A DNA stretch of 64,000 bases from Davidsoniella eucalypti (Eukaryota; Ascomycota; Sordariomycetes; Microascales; Ceratocystidaceae). The stretch lies in NCBI GenBank assembly GCA_004009845.1, contig RMBW01000047.1, forward strand, positions 124,001-188,000. The letters are read 5' to 3'. Shown piece after piece: positions 29,246 through 40,654 of the stretch. The notes under the pieces were generated by a model, which had not been told where the DNA came from, did not search any database, and was given only the letters and a program-made list of their open reading frames with translations. Position numbers and translations under genes: made by a program. Within the stretch, counting starts at the first letter, position 1, and every line of letters starts with the position of its first letter.

Positions 29246-31740
29246 TCTGCCCAAAAACACGTCTTTATGTTTCACAAGCTTCCAAGCTTCGAATCTGCCG
29301 TTGTTGTTCTATTTATCCTCTTGGATCTACATAGTTTTTAGGCTAATACCATTTTCGAGTCCGAGCATTTACAACACAGGATCAACCCGCTGAGTACATG
29401 AACCTCGATTTTTATGGGCACCATTTTCTTCTCCCTCGCACCTGATATGAAAGGCCGAGCTCTATCCAGAGACCTGGCATCCGCTCCCGGGCTTCATGTC
29501 CCTCACATCCTCATCCTTCCCGCCCCTGTAGAATGATTTCCATCTGAAAGTCTTACAAGGAGATTGTACGACTGTAGCATGAGAGTTGGCTTGTCCCGTA
29601 TCAGAACCGTGGCATTGAAATGTTCTCGGTACCCTATCTTCGGGTCCGATAGTAGAATCACGAGCCATACCAAATTTCATGGAATATAGGATAACGGATA
29701 TTATAGTAATGGATTGGCATTTTGTGCGTCTCATAAAACATAAAAGATGCCGAGTACCGATACCACCTTGACAGCTTGAATTAATATTACTGGGTTGTTT
29801 ATTAATAGAGATAGATCTAAGCAAGCATAGTGACATCTCTGAGAATTTCTCAGTATTATATTTTTGAAAGAAAAACACTCAATCAACATCAAATTCAAGC
29901 TCGCTTACACGATTGATACTTAGAATTCTTTGTCACACAAAGAGTTATCTTTACAACCGTCACGATAGTACAAAGTTGGTCTTTACGATATGATCCCCCA
30001 ACCACATGATTCAAGTATCCAGCCTTTTTTAACCGCTGAGCCTAGGCAAGTCTTGATCACAGAAATGTATCATACTTTCACCAACAATCATTGATGGAAG
30101 ATAGCAAAAGAACCCATTCTTGATGTGATTAGTCCGCCAAAAGTACATTCATGCAGCTAACTTCTTACATTTTACCCACACACACACACATCGCCTCAAC
30201 TCAGCTTGAATAGGCCACCTGGCTGAATCTTACGGCATATTTCTTCACTCTCGATACGCTTGAGGAGGTTTTCCTACTAGAAAACATGCTAGGCATACCC
30301 TGGGCTGCCACTGTGATAAATCGAGTCACAAACCATGTAAGCTCAACTACAATGAAGCAATTTCTGTACTATAGTTTATGTATCTAGACATTTCCGCAAA
30401 CTTCGCATGAAAATTGAATGGCAGAAAGGCACCTCTCAACTCCGTCAGAACCTTCTCTGGATCCATTCTCGGGAGAAATATAGTAGACAAAAAGGAGATC
30501 TCAGTGTCATATGATGATGCATTGCCTATTTTAGTGCTCTTTCTCTACCTGACTTCACTCAGCTCTTTAAAAATCCGCCAATACAACCTTAAGACGGGTC
30601 GGCTTAGAGCCTTCTATCGATAAAGTGAGCCCGTGATAGCTTCATTTGTATCAACATTTGAATTGTTTGTTTCTCGTGTTTTTTGTCGGTCTGCCCATGT
30701 TCATTTATCATATAAGGACAGATAGCTCTAAAACCGAGATTTTTCCTCTCTTCTCAATCTTCTCATATTCCTCTTCCATCTATTGTTGCCAATGATTTTT
30801 GTTCGCATAGCCGCAGCTCTCGGCTTTCGAAAGTATGATCTCAAAATACGATATCGCCAATTCGTTCTATTGGCTAAAACTCCTGTCTTATTTTCTTCCT
30901 ATCTCGATTTGTTGAGGCTATTGTCCCACAATCTCTAAACGAAAAAGCTATTGGTTATTAATTTCGCTCAAAAACACCATTAGAACTGCTGCCTTCCACT
31001 CCATCTGATCATCTCTGATGTGATGCCAATCCATCACCAGACATATCTCGACATTTTGGCCTCATTTGTTCTTTTTGTTCTTTTTCACCATCGTCGTATT
31101 TCCATGTCCACTAAATAGCACAGGGCCGATTCGAGCTTACATCTTTAGACCATGCGTGCACTATATTGTATACTCATTAGGATTGCATCATCTCTTCTTG
31201 TCTCAGCCTTATCAACACAGATATCGCCATGAACAACATAAAGCCGCCAAACAACACAACAAGTCGGTCAACACATCAAACTTGTTAATGTGCGTGTGCC
31301 ATATGCTCAGCATCCAACTTTATATCCTCGAGGCCATGCCAAGCTCAATTTTCTTCGCGGCTGTAACCACTTTAGCATAATGAGTCTCTCATCATGTCTT
31401 ATAAGCTTATGTTACATAGAATATCACGGCTCATCAAAACTTTATCAGATGGTACCTCAAACTTATGGTCCATCACTACTTATATATATAGTTATGGGAA
31501 AAAGTCATCGAGAAAAGATAAACATACAAGGGTTATAAACCCTATCACAGAGCACCCATATACTAGGGTATGTAACCCTACAATCGGACGATAAAGTTGG
31601 AGCGACGAATCAAGATAACAAAGAACTCACGATTGTGTACAAACAAAACTAGACTTTAAGATTTGAGGCTATGATTACAGTATGTACTATGTAGATTAGA
31701 CGAGGAATGCAAACAAAAACACCCTCACAAGCAAAAAAAA
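29246..31740. other. Gene-poor AT-rich stretch
   Basis: No supported gene. Open frames such as 29462-29878 (minus) and 31066-31380 (plus) show no motif, signal peptide or intron support. A short CA run lies at 30178-30190 and paired GGGTTATAAACCCTA / TAGGGTATGTAACCCTA phrases lie near 31530-31580. Confidence 0.4.
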
Positions 31741-31761
31741 CAACACTGGAATCAACCTCTA

Positions 31762-31876
31762 GATTAATCCAGCCACCATGGCCAACGTTGTCACGACCAC
31801 AAGGCTTGCGAATACACCAAGACCAGAGATACTACGAGGAGTTGCATTTGGCACAATACCGCAACACGTTCTACTA
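31762..31876 (-). pseudogene. Possible C-terminal remnant of a GPI-anchored wall protein
   Basis: On the minus strand a frame reads TCCGIVPNATPRSISG followed by LGVFASLVVVTTLAMVAGLI and a stop. A small-residue omega-like region, a spacer and a terminal hydrophobic stretch fit a GPI-attachment signal. An in-frame stop lies just upstream and no Ser/Thr-rich body is intact in the same frame, so only the tail survives. Confidence 0.35.
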
Positions 31877-32635
31877 GTGGCGAATTAGTATTGAAGTTTG
31901 AGCTGCTCTTCTTTAGAAATACTGGTTCTAATGAAGCAGACATAGCTCTTGATATCCTAGATTTAACTACAGGATTTTGCATTTCGGGTTTGGTATGAAG
32001 TTGAAAATTGAACAGCTTGCTACGTATTTATAAATATACAGGCTTATGATTCTTTATTTGCGTTGGAGGTTGTAAGTTGATGTCATGAGATGATAATATT
32101 GTGTCAGGACCCTTCATAAGGGTTCACAAAGGTCCATAAGGATGTGTTGCTCAGACTGTACATAACCAATCAAAAGAAACCTGATGAAAAGATGAAAATA
32201 GATATACCCTAGGCAAAAGGACCATGATACTCTACGTCCCATCCTTTCACGGTTTGTATATTCAGTCAAGTAGTCTGAAGTCATGAGGGTCGATGATTTT
32301 TTCTTGTGGGTGTGTCTATGAAAGAAGAGCACCTACACAAGCTGGTGGATCAAGACAGACTAGACTAATGATATCAAGACTGGAAGCCGAGTTCATGGTC
32401 TAAATTTTGTTCCATCGTTGGATTTCATTAGTACACCTACAACGTACATACACACTGACTAAGCAACTTGCTCTTTCCCTGTATGACCATACTTGATCTC
32501 AATGTTGCCTAATTTCGGCCTTCATCATTTTATTTATCACCATCTTGCTTCATGCGTCTTGCTACAGTAAAAACCACCAACACTTGTATCAACTTTGACC
32601 TTCTTCTATGCTTTGACTTAAAGCTGCTGTAAATG

Positions 32636-34532
32636 ATGGATTTTTTAAATTTATCTCGAGAGCAGATGGTAGAGTTGTTACAGGTTAGTGGTTTTACAAG
32701 ACATGCATTTTCCAACAAAATGAATTCCATAACTAAGTAATTTTAATTTATAGAAAACCCTACTCGACACGGAAGCCTCATATCAGACATTAAAACATAA
32801 AGGTTACGATGAGACCACAGAAGCCTACGACAATGTTGAAATGGTCACATTCAACCCTAATACCCGATATGCCACAGAAATTCGACATGAGGAGAGAGTG
32901 TTGGACAAAAAGGCCAACCGGGCTTTGATGGAACAGTTTCAGATCCAAACTTCACTGGATTCTCAGCTTGAGAATATGCTGGAACCTCATGCCAAGGCTT
33001 TGCTACAGGAAGCTTCAAATGAGTCTACCCAGTTTTCACACGAGCTAGAAAGTATGAGTGTTGCTAGTGCTAATACCAGTCACACCGAGCTATGTCTTCT
33101 GATCAACAACGATCTGGTAGAAAAATACGTCTTTGAAAGTCCGAGAGCCCTCCTGATTCTTATACAATGGAAGAATTACTCTTCATTGTGGAGTACAAGG
33201 CAGCTCATAAGCTCTCTGCTGTTCAGCTCCGAGAAGCTCTAGAACAGCTTTCAACTTCAGATCCATCTCTCTTTTACCACAGTATAGAAGGGGGTACAAG
33301 CAGTATCTTGAATAACGCTGGGCCGACAAATGCTTAAGTACTTCAGTTTGTTGCTTGTACTATAACACAGGTATATCATTATATGCTCAACTCTGGCCTT
33401 CTTTATGGATACATCACGACTGGCGAGTCTTTTCTTGATCGACAAAAAGACACCTAGTACCGTCAATTACTATCTTTCTGTCCCCAGTGAAGATATCTCT
33501 AGTATTCCACGTCTTGACCAAGTAAATGGCCCTATGGATACTGAGATGATTGAGGAGTAGATCGAAAGTATCAAGCAGACGCCAATTGCTTATATCCTGA
33601 CGCTGATGCTCCTATCACTTGAACAGCCAAAACTCAGCTTAGAGAATATCCAGGAACTGAGATCCCAAGTACGTTCTTTACAATTTAAGTATGAAGATGA
33701 CGAGTCAGGCAAAGTAGGCTCTAGTTCAAGCTCAAGCTTAGGATCTCATCCAACTGCCCCCGAAGAAAGTGGTGATGGAGATGATAGTACAGGAGGAGGA
33801 CATAGCAACAGTTTTGTGCTTCGGCCTCAAGCACGAACTGCTTGCCCCCCCCCTTCTAGTTACTGTACACAGCAATGTCTCTATGGTTTAGTCCATGGCC
33901 TGGAACTTGACCAAAACTGCCCAAATTACCCATTTCACCAGAAAGCTACTCAAGGCCAACGCCATCCCTAGAGTTTCTCTCAGTTCTTGAATGCTATCAA
34001 GATTCAAATGGATGATAATTTTGACAATGGCTGTGAAGATCTGAACAAACATGGTGCTGTTGGGTCCTTGGTCAAACTCACATTATACCCATTTGGCTAT
34101 ACATTTGTTGGAAAAGGTATTGAGAGTGAAGATCTGTGGCTGCTTCTAAAAGAGCTTCTTGCTTATTCAAAACTCAAGAGACTCCAAGGAACTGCTATTC
34201 CTGTTTGTCTTGGAAGTGTCATGCTGAAGATGGGAATTCCTCTGAGGCTCCATGATTATAAGCATGTTCTTTTACTTTCTTATGCTGGCGAGTCTATCAC
34301 AGCTCTGTCGGAAGAAGACTACAATTACGTTAGAGAGATGGCTTCTCAAATGGCGGAATATGGTGTTGAGCATGGGGATCTTGAAGAGAGAAATATTCTA
34401 CAAGATCGCAAGTCAGGGAAGCTGATGATCATTGATTTTGATATGGCAAATATTCTAGACCGGCCACAATCAAGAAAGAGACCTTTTGGTAGTATTGATA
34501 CCGAGCCAGAACAGAGATCTAAGAATTTGTAA
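32636..34532 (+). pseudogene. Nuclease-like plus kinase-like fusion protein, copy B (multiple stops, 8-bp deletion)
   Basis: The gene structure matches copy A: a short first exon MDFLNLSREQMVELLQ, an intron with GTTAGT...TATAG, a coiled-coil-like segment, LLFIVEYKAAHKL and the kinase-like end with HGDLEERNIL and MIIDFDMA. It is disrupted by TGA at 33134-33136, TAA at 33335-33337 and TAG at 33558-33560 (CAA/CAG in copy A), an 8-bp deletion near 33430, and TAG at 33969-33971 (TTG in copy A). Two of these stops are C-to-T changes at CpA. The two copies therefore decayed independently after duplication. The last 181 codons (33987-34529) remain open and cover the kinase-like domain. Confidence 0.7.
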
Positions 34533-34663
34533 GTAGACCAAGCTCATGTTTTAGTGTAATTGAGTGCATAATATATAATTTGTTTTCCAAAATACATATA
34601 CTACTAGAATCTTTCATGAACCTACCTTTTTTTCTTGGGAATCAGCTTGTATTGTCATTAAGC

Positions 34664-35100
34664 TTAATATCCAACAATCATTTGATAACCAGGGTTGAGT
34701 GCCTCTAGAAGTAGTTTATTATATTTGGTCAATGCCTCGGAATTTGAGTTGTATCATGATTGGATAATCATAGTAAACAGCCCTTGAAATTGCTCAGAAT
34801 ACTGTCTTATTGAATCATTCAAAAGAAGTCATCTTTCAACAAGCTCTGTGCTTTAGATATAGTTGTAGGACTTGCTTGATAATCAATCTCTACTTGTGTT
34901 TCTTTGCATGTGGATTTCTAAATCTTATAAACATCACGGCAAGGCCTCGATAAACCGTTACCATTGGTTTTACATGTGTTTCGATTGTCTTGAGGATAGG
35001 AGAATATCGTTTTCAAGGGAGGGCCTAGAATGGATATACAATAATTTTGGAGTCGAAAACTATCGAATATATGCTGTTTAGTTTAACTTTGGCCCAAGTG
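34664..35100 (-). pseudogene. Unrecognised convergent gene trace, copy B
   Basis: Counterpart of 8076-8515. Legible on the minus strand: WAKVKLNSIYSIVFDSKIIV, YPFQALPWKRY (TAG for Gln and TGA for Trp), SPILKTIETHVKPMVTVYRG, LAVMFIRFRNPHAKKHK, then shared TGA codons and, after a 2-bp deletion, the conserved end. It has fewer stops than copy A in its first half. The family is unknown; conservation between copies is at the amino-acid level. Confidence 0.5.
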
Positions 35101-35639
35101 ATGGTTTATGAAGATACCAAGCTACATGCCGATATTGGATGTACTAATAGTTACACAGTTTCAAAAATCTCTGCTATTTTATATACAGCTAGGACGGAAC
35201 AAGAATCTTGCCATATTTTAAGATGGCCATGCCAGAATGTTACTGGTGACGGAAATATAAAAGTTTAGAGGATACGATAGCTATGGATTAGAGATAGCCT
35301 AGTATATAAGATGTGCGATATCATGATTGATTGGAAGGATATATCGTCATGACTATATAAGCTTCAGTACAAATGATTCAGTCCTAGAATTCAATTGTTC
35401 TTATTTTGAGTAGTTATCCAAAATGACGGTGATGCCTATGAAGAATGCTATGATATATCGAGACATGACGATGGCAAGCCTGGCAAACTGTTGTCAATTA
35501 AATGAAGCACGTTGTAGTGGATAACTCTAGACATGACCAGAAGGACAGGACAGGGAGAGAAGAACACAAAGACGAGGAATATCAAGTGCTATATATAATC
35601 TAGATAGAAGAGTCGTTGTTGATGATTTACGTTGTTTTT

Positions 35640-36300
35640 TCTGTCTGTTTTTCATTTTTTCGGGCGTCGTGGAACTGCAATTTAATGCACTGGTGATCCA
35701 AACGATGGAGACCTTCACACGTCTACCTAGTTTTCGTTTGCTTCATCTGCCCAGTGAGAAAGGCGAGATCGATGATTGATGTCTTGTGCGTGTTGACCAG
35801 AGCATTCTCAAGATCCACTACCAAATCAGCATTGTTCCTCTGCAACCAACCAACTACTTCATTTGCATGCAGCGATTACTCACAGTTCGCAGACCACCAC
35901 GGATAATGAGTATTAAAGTCCCCAGCGATGATACTACTCCCAACCTGCCATTGTTGGACAAGTGGATGTGGTAGAAGGTGCTGGGTCGGATGGTTGTAGA
36001 GGTCGACCAATAGTGGTTGCGCGTCGATATGAAGTCTTATCGTCGATATGAAGTCTTATCGTCGATATGAAGTCTTATGCACTGAATGTCGCTGCTTACG
36101 ATATCGAGAGTATTTTCTATGAAGAAGTCAATATCCTTTTAGATATAGGTCACGACTCTTGGTCTTGTTAGCAAAGATCACGTTGGTTTGACGGCGTGGA
36201 AGTTTTGGTGGTCCTGGAAAATCCATTTGCCTTCTTTTTGCCATACCCAGGGTACCTCAATGTACAGTATCTCTACTGATTTGATCTTTGACTTTGCAGA
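35640..36300 (-). pseudogene. LINE endonuclease (EEP) remnant broken by a 19-bp tandem triplication
   Basis: On the minus strand: LYIEVPWVWQKEGKWIFQDH, then DFFIENTLDIVSSDIQCIRL, then HIDAQPLLVDLYNHPTQHLL, QQWQVGSSIIAGDFNTHYPW, HANEVVGWLQRNNADLVVDL and KTSIIDLAFLTG. G-D-F-N-T-H, S-I-I-D-L and L-D-H are the core EEP motifs of Tad1-like LINE ORF2. A 19-bp unit is present three times at 36022-36078; with one unit the reading frame would be continuous through this point. Other frameshifts and stops are present. No RT follows. Confidence 0.7.
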
Positions 36301-36984
36301 TAGTCGAATAATCTGCACCCCTCGATAGTTATTCAGTTTTCAGTTTATTTGAACTTCCTCACCCCACGTTCAGTATTCGCTATGTTATCCGTGCTTTGTT
36401 TCCCATAATTATATTTCTAATCTATCAAATACTTCTTGTGATTATGTTTTCTATAACAGCAATGTCGTTTTATTGTCATAACACTTTGCACTACCTCTTC
36501 TTGGTGAGAATGGCAATAGAAACCGTAAAATGGAACTGAATAGGAACTCTTCTACCGGATACTTGATCCAGGAACCACGCGACGATAAGATCTAGAAATT
36601 GTAGGGAGAAAAAATGCGGCATGGAGCCGGAGAATGAGGTGAATTAGGAATTAATTTGTGTAAGAAAGAGGTATATATTGAAGGTTAATATTCTAGTAGG
36701 GAGGTTAAAGAGGACGCGAAAACAATATGATCAAAGACAGAGACCCGTGATATCGAAATCGAAAGAATGTAACAAATATAGACTTGTTTGGGGGAGGTGA
36801 GATACAACAATTATAGATTCAACTAGTATTTGCTTTGTTTGCTACCTTTTTCTTACTATCTACAAAGGGCTTCTCAAGCTTGAATGAAGGATAAAAACTA
36901 TATATTTATAACTATTCAAAGTAGTTATGAATCACTACTTTTAGTAATTTTCGTCTTAGAAAATCAGATAATAACCAACTCGTG
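36301..36984. other. AT-rich spacer
   Basis: About 0.7 kb without a supported gene. It may contain the 3' terminal region of the Copia remnant, but no LTR pair could be recognised by eye. Confidence 0.3.
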
Positions 36985-38206
36985 TCACGTTTGCTGGTAG
37001 ACAAGTCGAGTTTGGAACATTGCTTCTTTGGCGGCGTGTGAGAGCGCGAGTAGTTCTGCTTCTGTAGTCGATGTGGTGACTGCTCGTTGTTTGGTGGCCC
37101 TCCAGTAAATTGGTGCTCCGTTATACTTGAAGATCAGGCCTTCCGAGGATTTGCGGTCGTCAGCATTGTCTGCGAACGAGGCATCTGAGAATACAACAGG
37201 TCCGTCTTGAGCTGTTGGGGAAATGATGAGTTCGAGGTTTTTGGTGCTTTGCAAGTAGCCAAATAAATGGCGCAGACCTTCGACGTGGTCAGGCGATGGA
37301 TTGCTGGAGTACTTTGATAGTATGTGGACAGCATGAGCTATGTCCGGTCTTGATGTGAGTGCGAGCCATAGAGCAGCACCAATGTTGGTTTGATATTGAT
37401 GGATGACTTTTGTCGTGGCTTGTTCTTCTGACTTGAGATACTGCTTGTCGGAGATGAGTAAGACGCTGGAGAGGTGTTTGGACTTGGTGAAATCATGGAA
37501 GTCGACTGCCAGCGTGTGTGCGGGGTGGTGTGGTATGTCACGTGGTACACGTCTGGGCTGCCGTTTAATTTTGGCGAGCTGGCAGTGATCGCAGACGTGT
37601 GGGAGCTTGGGAAAAGAAGAGATCTTGAGTCCCGTGACATGGTTGGGGAAATGGTTTTGCACGTCGTCGCTTGGATGGCCCAGACGTGAATGCCACTTGG
37701 CAATGGAAGCTGATGAGGTGCGACGTGAAGTCGCTGAGAGAAGTGTGGCAAACTGCCGCGTTGGTGCCGCATCACAGCGGATCACGTAAAGCCCATTTTG
37801 AAGATGGGTAGTGCCTATTTGAACACCATCATGGTGCAAGGCGTGGGATTTCATATCCCACAGAATGGAAATGCGCTGCCATTAGCATCAGATAGCCTGA
37901 GGGCGACTGTGCCAGTGCCTTTCATGAGGACTTTGTTGCCACCAGTCTGTACTGGAACTTGGTCATTCTTGTCGAAAAGCCTTAGTGATGAGAACATTGC
38001 TTGGTCGCGAAAACGTGCACTGAAGCACCGGAGTCATAGAGTGTGAGGTTGTCCTGCGGCAGAGAAGTTGTCGCGGTAGAAAATATTTGTGAGAATGATG
38101 TGCTTTCAGAAGAATGGAGTAGGGGGGGGGGGGGCTGCACAAAAATTGTGCACAAACGCAAGTCAGAGGTCCTGGGGATGAGATCCGAGTCAAAGCCAGG
38201 GCCCAA
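36985..38206 (-). pseudogene. Ty1/Copia retrotransposon remnant with the integrase core and RT deleted
   Basis: Rightmost, LTLYDSGASVHVFATKQCSH is the retroviral-type aspartic protease active site (D-S-G-A). After a frameshift the 289-codon frame (37854-36985) gives LQNGLYVIRC and KWHSRLGHPS...HVCDHCQLAK, the GAG-pre-integrase zinc-binding module. Reading jumps in frame near 37440 from VDFHDFTKSKHLSSVLLISD to QTNIGAALWLALTSRPDIAH, DASFADNADDRKSSEGLI and TTSTTEAELLALSHAAKEA, the end of RT and the RNase H of Copia. The integrase catalytic core and the RT palm are missing. The 289-codon frame is open despite the loss. Confidence 0.8.
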
Positions 38207-38758
38207 AAATAACAGCGCGGAAAGGTAATAGGGACAAAAATAGTATGGGGAGAAAGCGGCTGATGAGCCCGAAATGATCGTGATGATGGATTTGATGTAA
38301 CTGTAAAAGGGTAGAGGAGACTCTTAATTGATGTGTATGAACCCTTGTGATATATTGAGCTAAGTTATGTGAGGAGGGGAAAAACAACAAGAGGAAGATA
38401 TTAGTGGGGCTAAAGAGGGGCTGTTGCCTTTGCCTGAGGCATCAGTCCGACAACAAGCACTCTAAGTAGGGAAGGTGCCTTGAAGATAAGGTTACACAAT
38501 CACCACATGGCACACTAAGACTATATGATATAGGAACGTGAAGAATTTTCTTGCATCTTCTAATAGATTTGAATATAAAATAAATATTAGATGACATAGA
38601 GATCTCGTCTGGAATATACCACCGAATTTCCACAAAATAACAGCACATACTTAAAATTACAACGTAACACCACAAAAAGATACAAAATAGAACAAAAAAA
38701 AATGGTATATGCAGCGGATAAGGTTGGAATAACCAGTTGAGCTGGAGCACCGGGAATT

Positions 38759-38800
38759 GAGCCCAATGCGGGGGTCAAACCCGGAGTCTTAAGATTAAGA
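38759..38800 (-). other. 3' half of a tRNA-Lys(CUU)-like sequence next to SINE copy 2
   Basis: On the minus strand: CTCTTAATCTTAAG (anticodon loop with CTT and 3' stem), then CCGGGTTTGACCCCCG (T arm) and CATTGGGC (acceptor 3' strand). The D arm and the acceptor 5' strand are absent because SINE copy 2 abuts it. It is therefore a fragment, not a working tRNA gene. Confidence 0.5.
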
Positions 38801-39034
38801 GCTGTGCTTGTATATTAAAGTTGGTTTGGCAATTTCAAAGTATAAAGACTAAGTTGGAATGTGGCGATAGAGTGTAAAGCAAGGCTAATAGTAAAAATAG
38901 TAAAAATAGTAAAAATAGTACAGAAGAAACAAGAGCGAAAACCCTGAAACAGCTGTAGAAATATCAAAAGAAAACAAAAGAAAACAAAAAATAAAGCAAA
39001 GACTCTTACACTCTACCGATTGAACTAACCTGGC
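38801..39034 (-). mobile_element. tRNA-Lys-headed SINE, copy 2
   Basis: About 234 bp in the opposite orientation to copy 1. The head reads GCCAGGTTAGTTCAATCGG then TAGAGTG and AGTCTTTG. The body runs TTTCTTTTGATATTTCTACAG...TTTTCGCTCTTG, with a short CTATTTTTA-type tandem run, to AATATACAAGCACAGC. It matches both copy 1 and the LINE tail at 20226-20441. The upstream leader with TTAGGGTTAGGGC (39070-39095, reverse complement) is shared with copy 1. Confidence 0.65.
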
Positions 39035-39159
39035 CAGGTTTTGATTACGACGAGGAAATCTTGTCCCACCCCGAATAGCCCTAACCCTAAATAATTTGGC
39101 GTTGTATAATCTCAATGATTCAAGTAATTGTAAAGTATAATCAAAGAATTAGCTACTCT

Positions 39160-40017
39160 TAGCATCCTATCTGATGAAAACACACTATTCTATTGCACCG
39201 GGCATAGTTCCTCCTGACCTTAAAGCCAGACCCTAAAAGGTCATAAGAGATGCTTAGATCTATGCGCTTCTGCAATTCGTAGTGGCCCGGGCGTTGGTCA
39301 AAGTGACCTTATCACTTGAACGCTTCCGTCCGTCTACAAAGTGCCTTTATATCGCTACGAGATAACAATGTATATACATTAAATGGTGAAGCCAAAATCA
39401 AATTTAGTGGTCTGTAGAGACTGAGTTGTGAAATTAGGTAGATTTTCAAAAGTACACGAACAAAAGACTTGTTACAGGAATTCCTATAAGTCATCTTGCT
39501 ACTTTATGCCCATTCAAACGAAAGTTCTATATTTACTATATCTTACAGCGCTTCCATCATATTCCTACTGATAATAATCTCGACTGCTCTGCTTTAAAGC
39601 TGGCAGCTGGCAAAGTGCTAGTGGTCATACAGATACATTCCCGACAAAAGATCTGCAAATGAGTGGTTGCTTTTGATTTGATTTGATTATATTTAACGTC
39701 TACCTAAGTCACTAAATACCAGATCGTACTCTTCTAGTAGCTGATGTTGTTCGTGGTGTTAAATCTGTTCGTCACAACCACCCCCTAGCTGGTGCTGAAG
39801 CTTACTTCAAAGACCGAAGTAAGGCTACTATGCCGTCGTATTGCTGTGAAATACTAGTAGGTAGACATTCAGTAGTGATCCTTTCATTCATTCGTATGAC
39901 TACCGAGCACTGGGCGCCTGACATCATCTCGATGCACAATAGTGACATACGGCCATCATGTATCTTGAATTCTGTGCATAACCATCTAGTAAGTGCCGAT
40001 GGAACTGTCGTACAGTA
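39160..40017. other. AT-rich spacer with a leader-repeat fragment
   Basis: No supported gene. A TTGATTTGATTATATTTAAC fragment at about 39671-39727 matches the leader repeat at 20146. Overlapping open frames on both strands at 39802-40090 have no motif support. Confidence 0.35.
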
Positions 40018-40047
40018 TGCCGAGGCCGCTGGCCAGCGGCCTCGGCA
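40018..40047. repeat. Perfect 30-bp GC-rich palindrome
   Basis: The arm TGCCGAGGCCGCTGG is followed immediately by its exact reverse complement, with no spacer. It is embedded in AT-richer sequence. It could form a cruciform or hairpin. No element boundary has been proved. Confidence 0.9.
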
Positions 40048-40640
40048 ACTCATTTCAGCATGGCTAACCATCTTACATTACTATGAGTGAAATGTACTCA
40101 AAGGGCAACTCTAACTAATTGGTTGCTTGCAAATTTGGACAATCTTCGAAATTTGTTCTTGTTTTCTGTGTTTTCCTGTTTTGTTTTTTTTAGTTCGGAC
40201 CTCCGTTATGGGGATCTTCGAAGACCATTAGGGTTTCTCGACGTCTAACGATCCACTCGGGTCGGATCCACGTGATCCACATAAAGAGGTAAAACGATAA
40301 ATAAATAAATAAATTCTGTAATTCTGGTGAAGATCTTTCCACACCATCGTCTTGTACAGCACACTGTTTAGTGTCTATCAGTCTGATGAATTAGAATTAC
40401 ACTAATCGCTACTAAATGCATCGTACAGGTTCAGTCTATTATTATATGTACCTATAGAAAGAAAAAAATGAATGAAGGATAGCCAACAGAATCAAAATCA
40501 ACACGTAAAGCCAATCCCTCTATTGACAAAATGACAGTATATAACGTACTTCACCACTTCACGGGCCGCATCACTTCCAGGGCCATTTTTCCAGACTACC
40601 TAACTTGCAACCCTCATAACTCCACGAAAAAGTGGTCAAA
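40048..40640. other. Spacer with (AAAT)n-like run
   Basis: No gene is supported. An AAAT-type run at about 40298-40315 could be the 3' tail of a lost plus-strand non-LTR element. Confidence 0.3.
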
Positions 40641-40654
40641 TCAATTACTTCTAC

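Larger units (their letters stand above)
32457..35458 (+). repeat. Dispersed repeat, copy B (copy A at 5838-8872)
   Basis: Same order and orientation as copy A. It lacks the outer inverted-repeat arms and ends abruptly within the DUF1593-like frame at 35458, where unrelated sequence starts. No target-site duplication could be identified by eye. Confidence 0.85.

Noticed and set aside
29370..29400. Resemblance to rDNA ends (GGATCAACC and CCCGCTGA side by side)
   Set aside because: Only 8-11 nt match each of two different rRNA ends and the flanks do not align to SSU or LSU rRNA. Treated as chance.
38101..38140. G-run (GGGGGGGGGGGG) as a possible regulatory or G-quadruplex site
   Set aside because: It is a single homopolymer inside the Copia remnant, more likely a slippage tract than a functional element.
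39802..40090. Overlapping plus and minus frames at 39.8-40.1 kb
   Set aside because: Mutual shadows; one spans the palindrome. Neither has motifs, splice signals or plausible composition.
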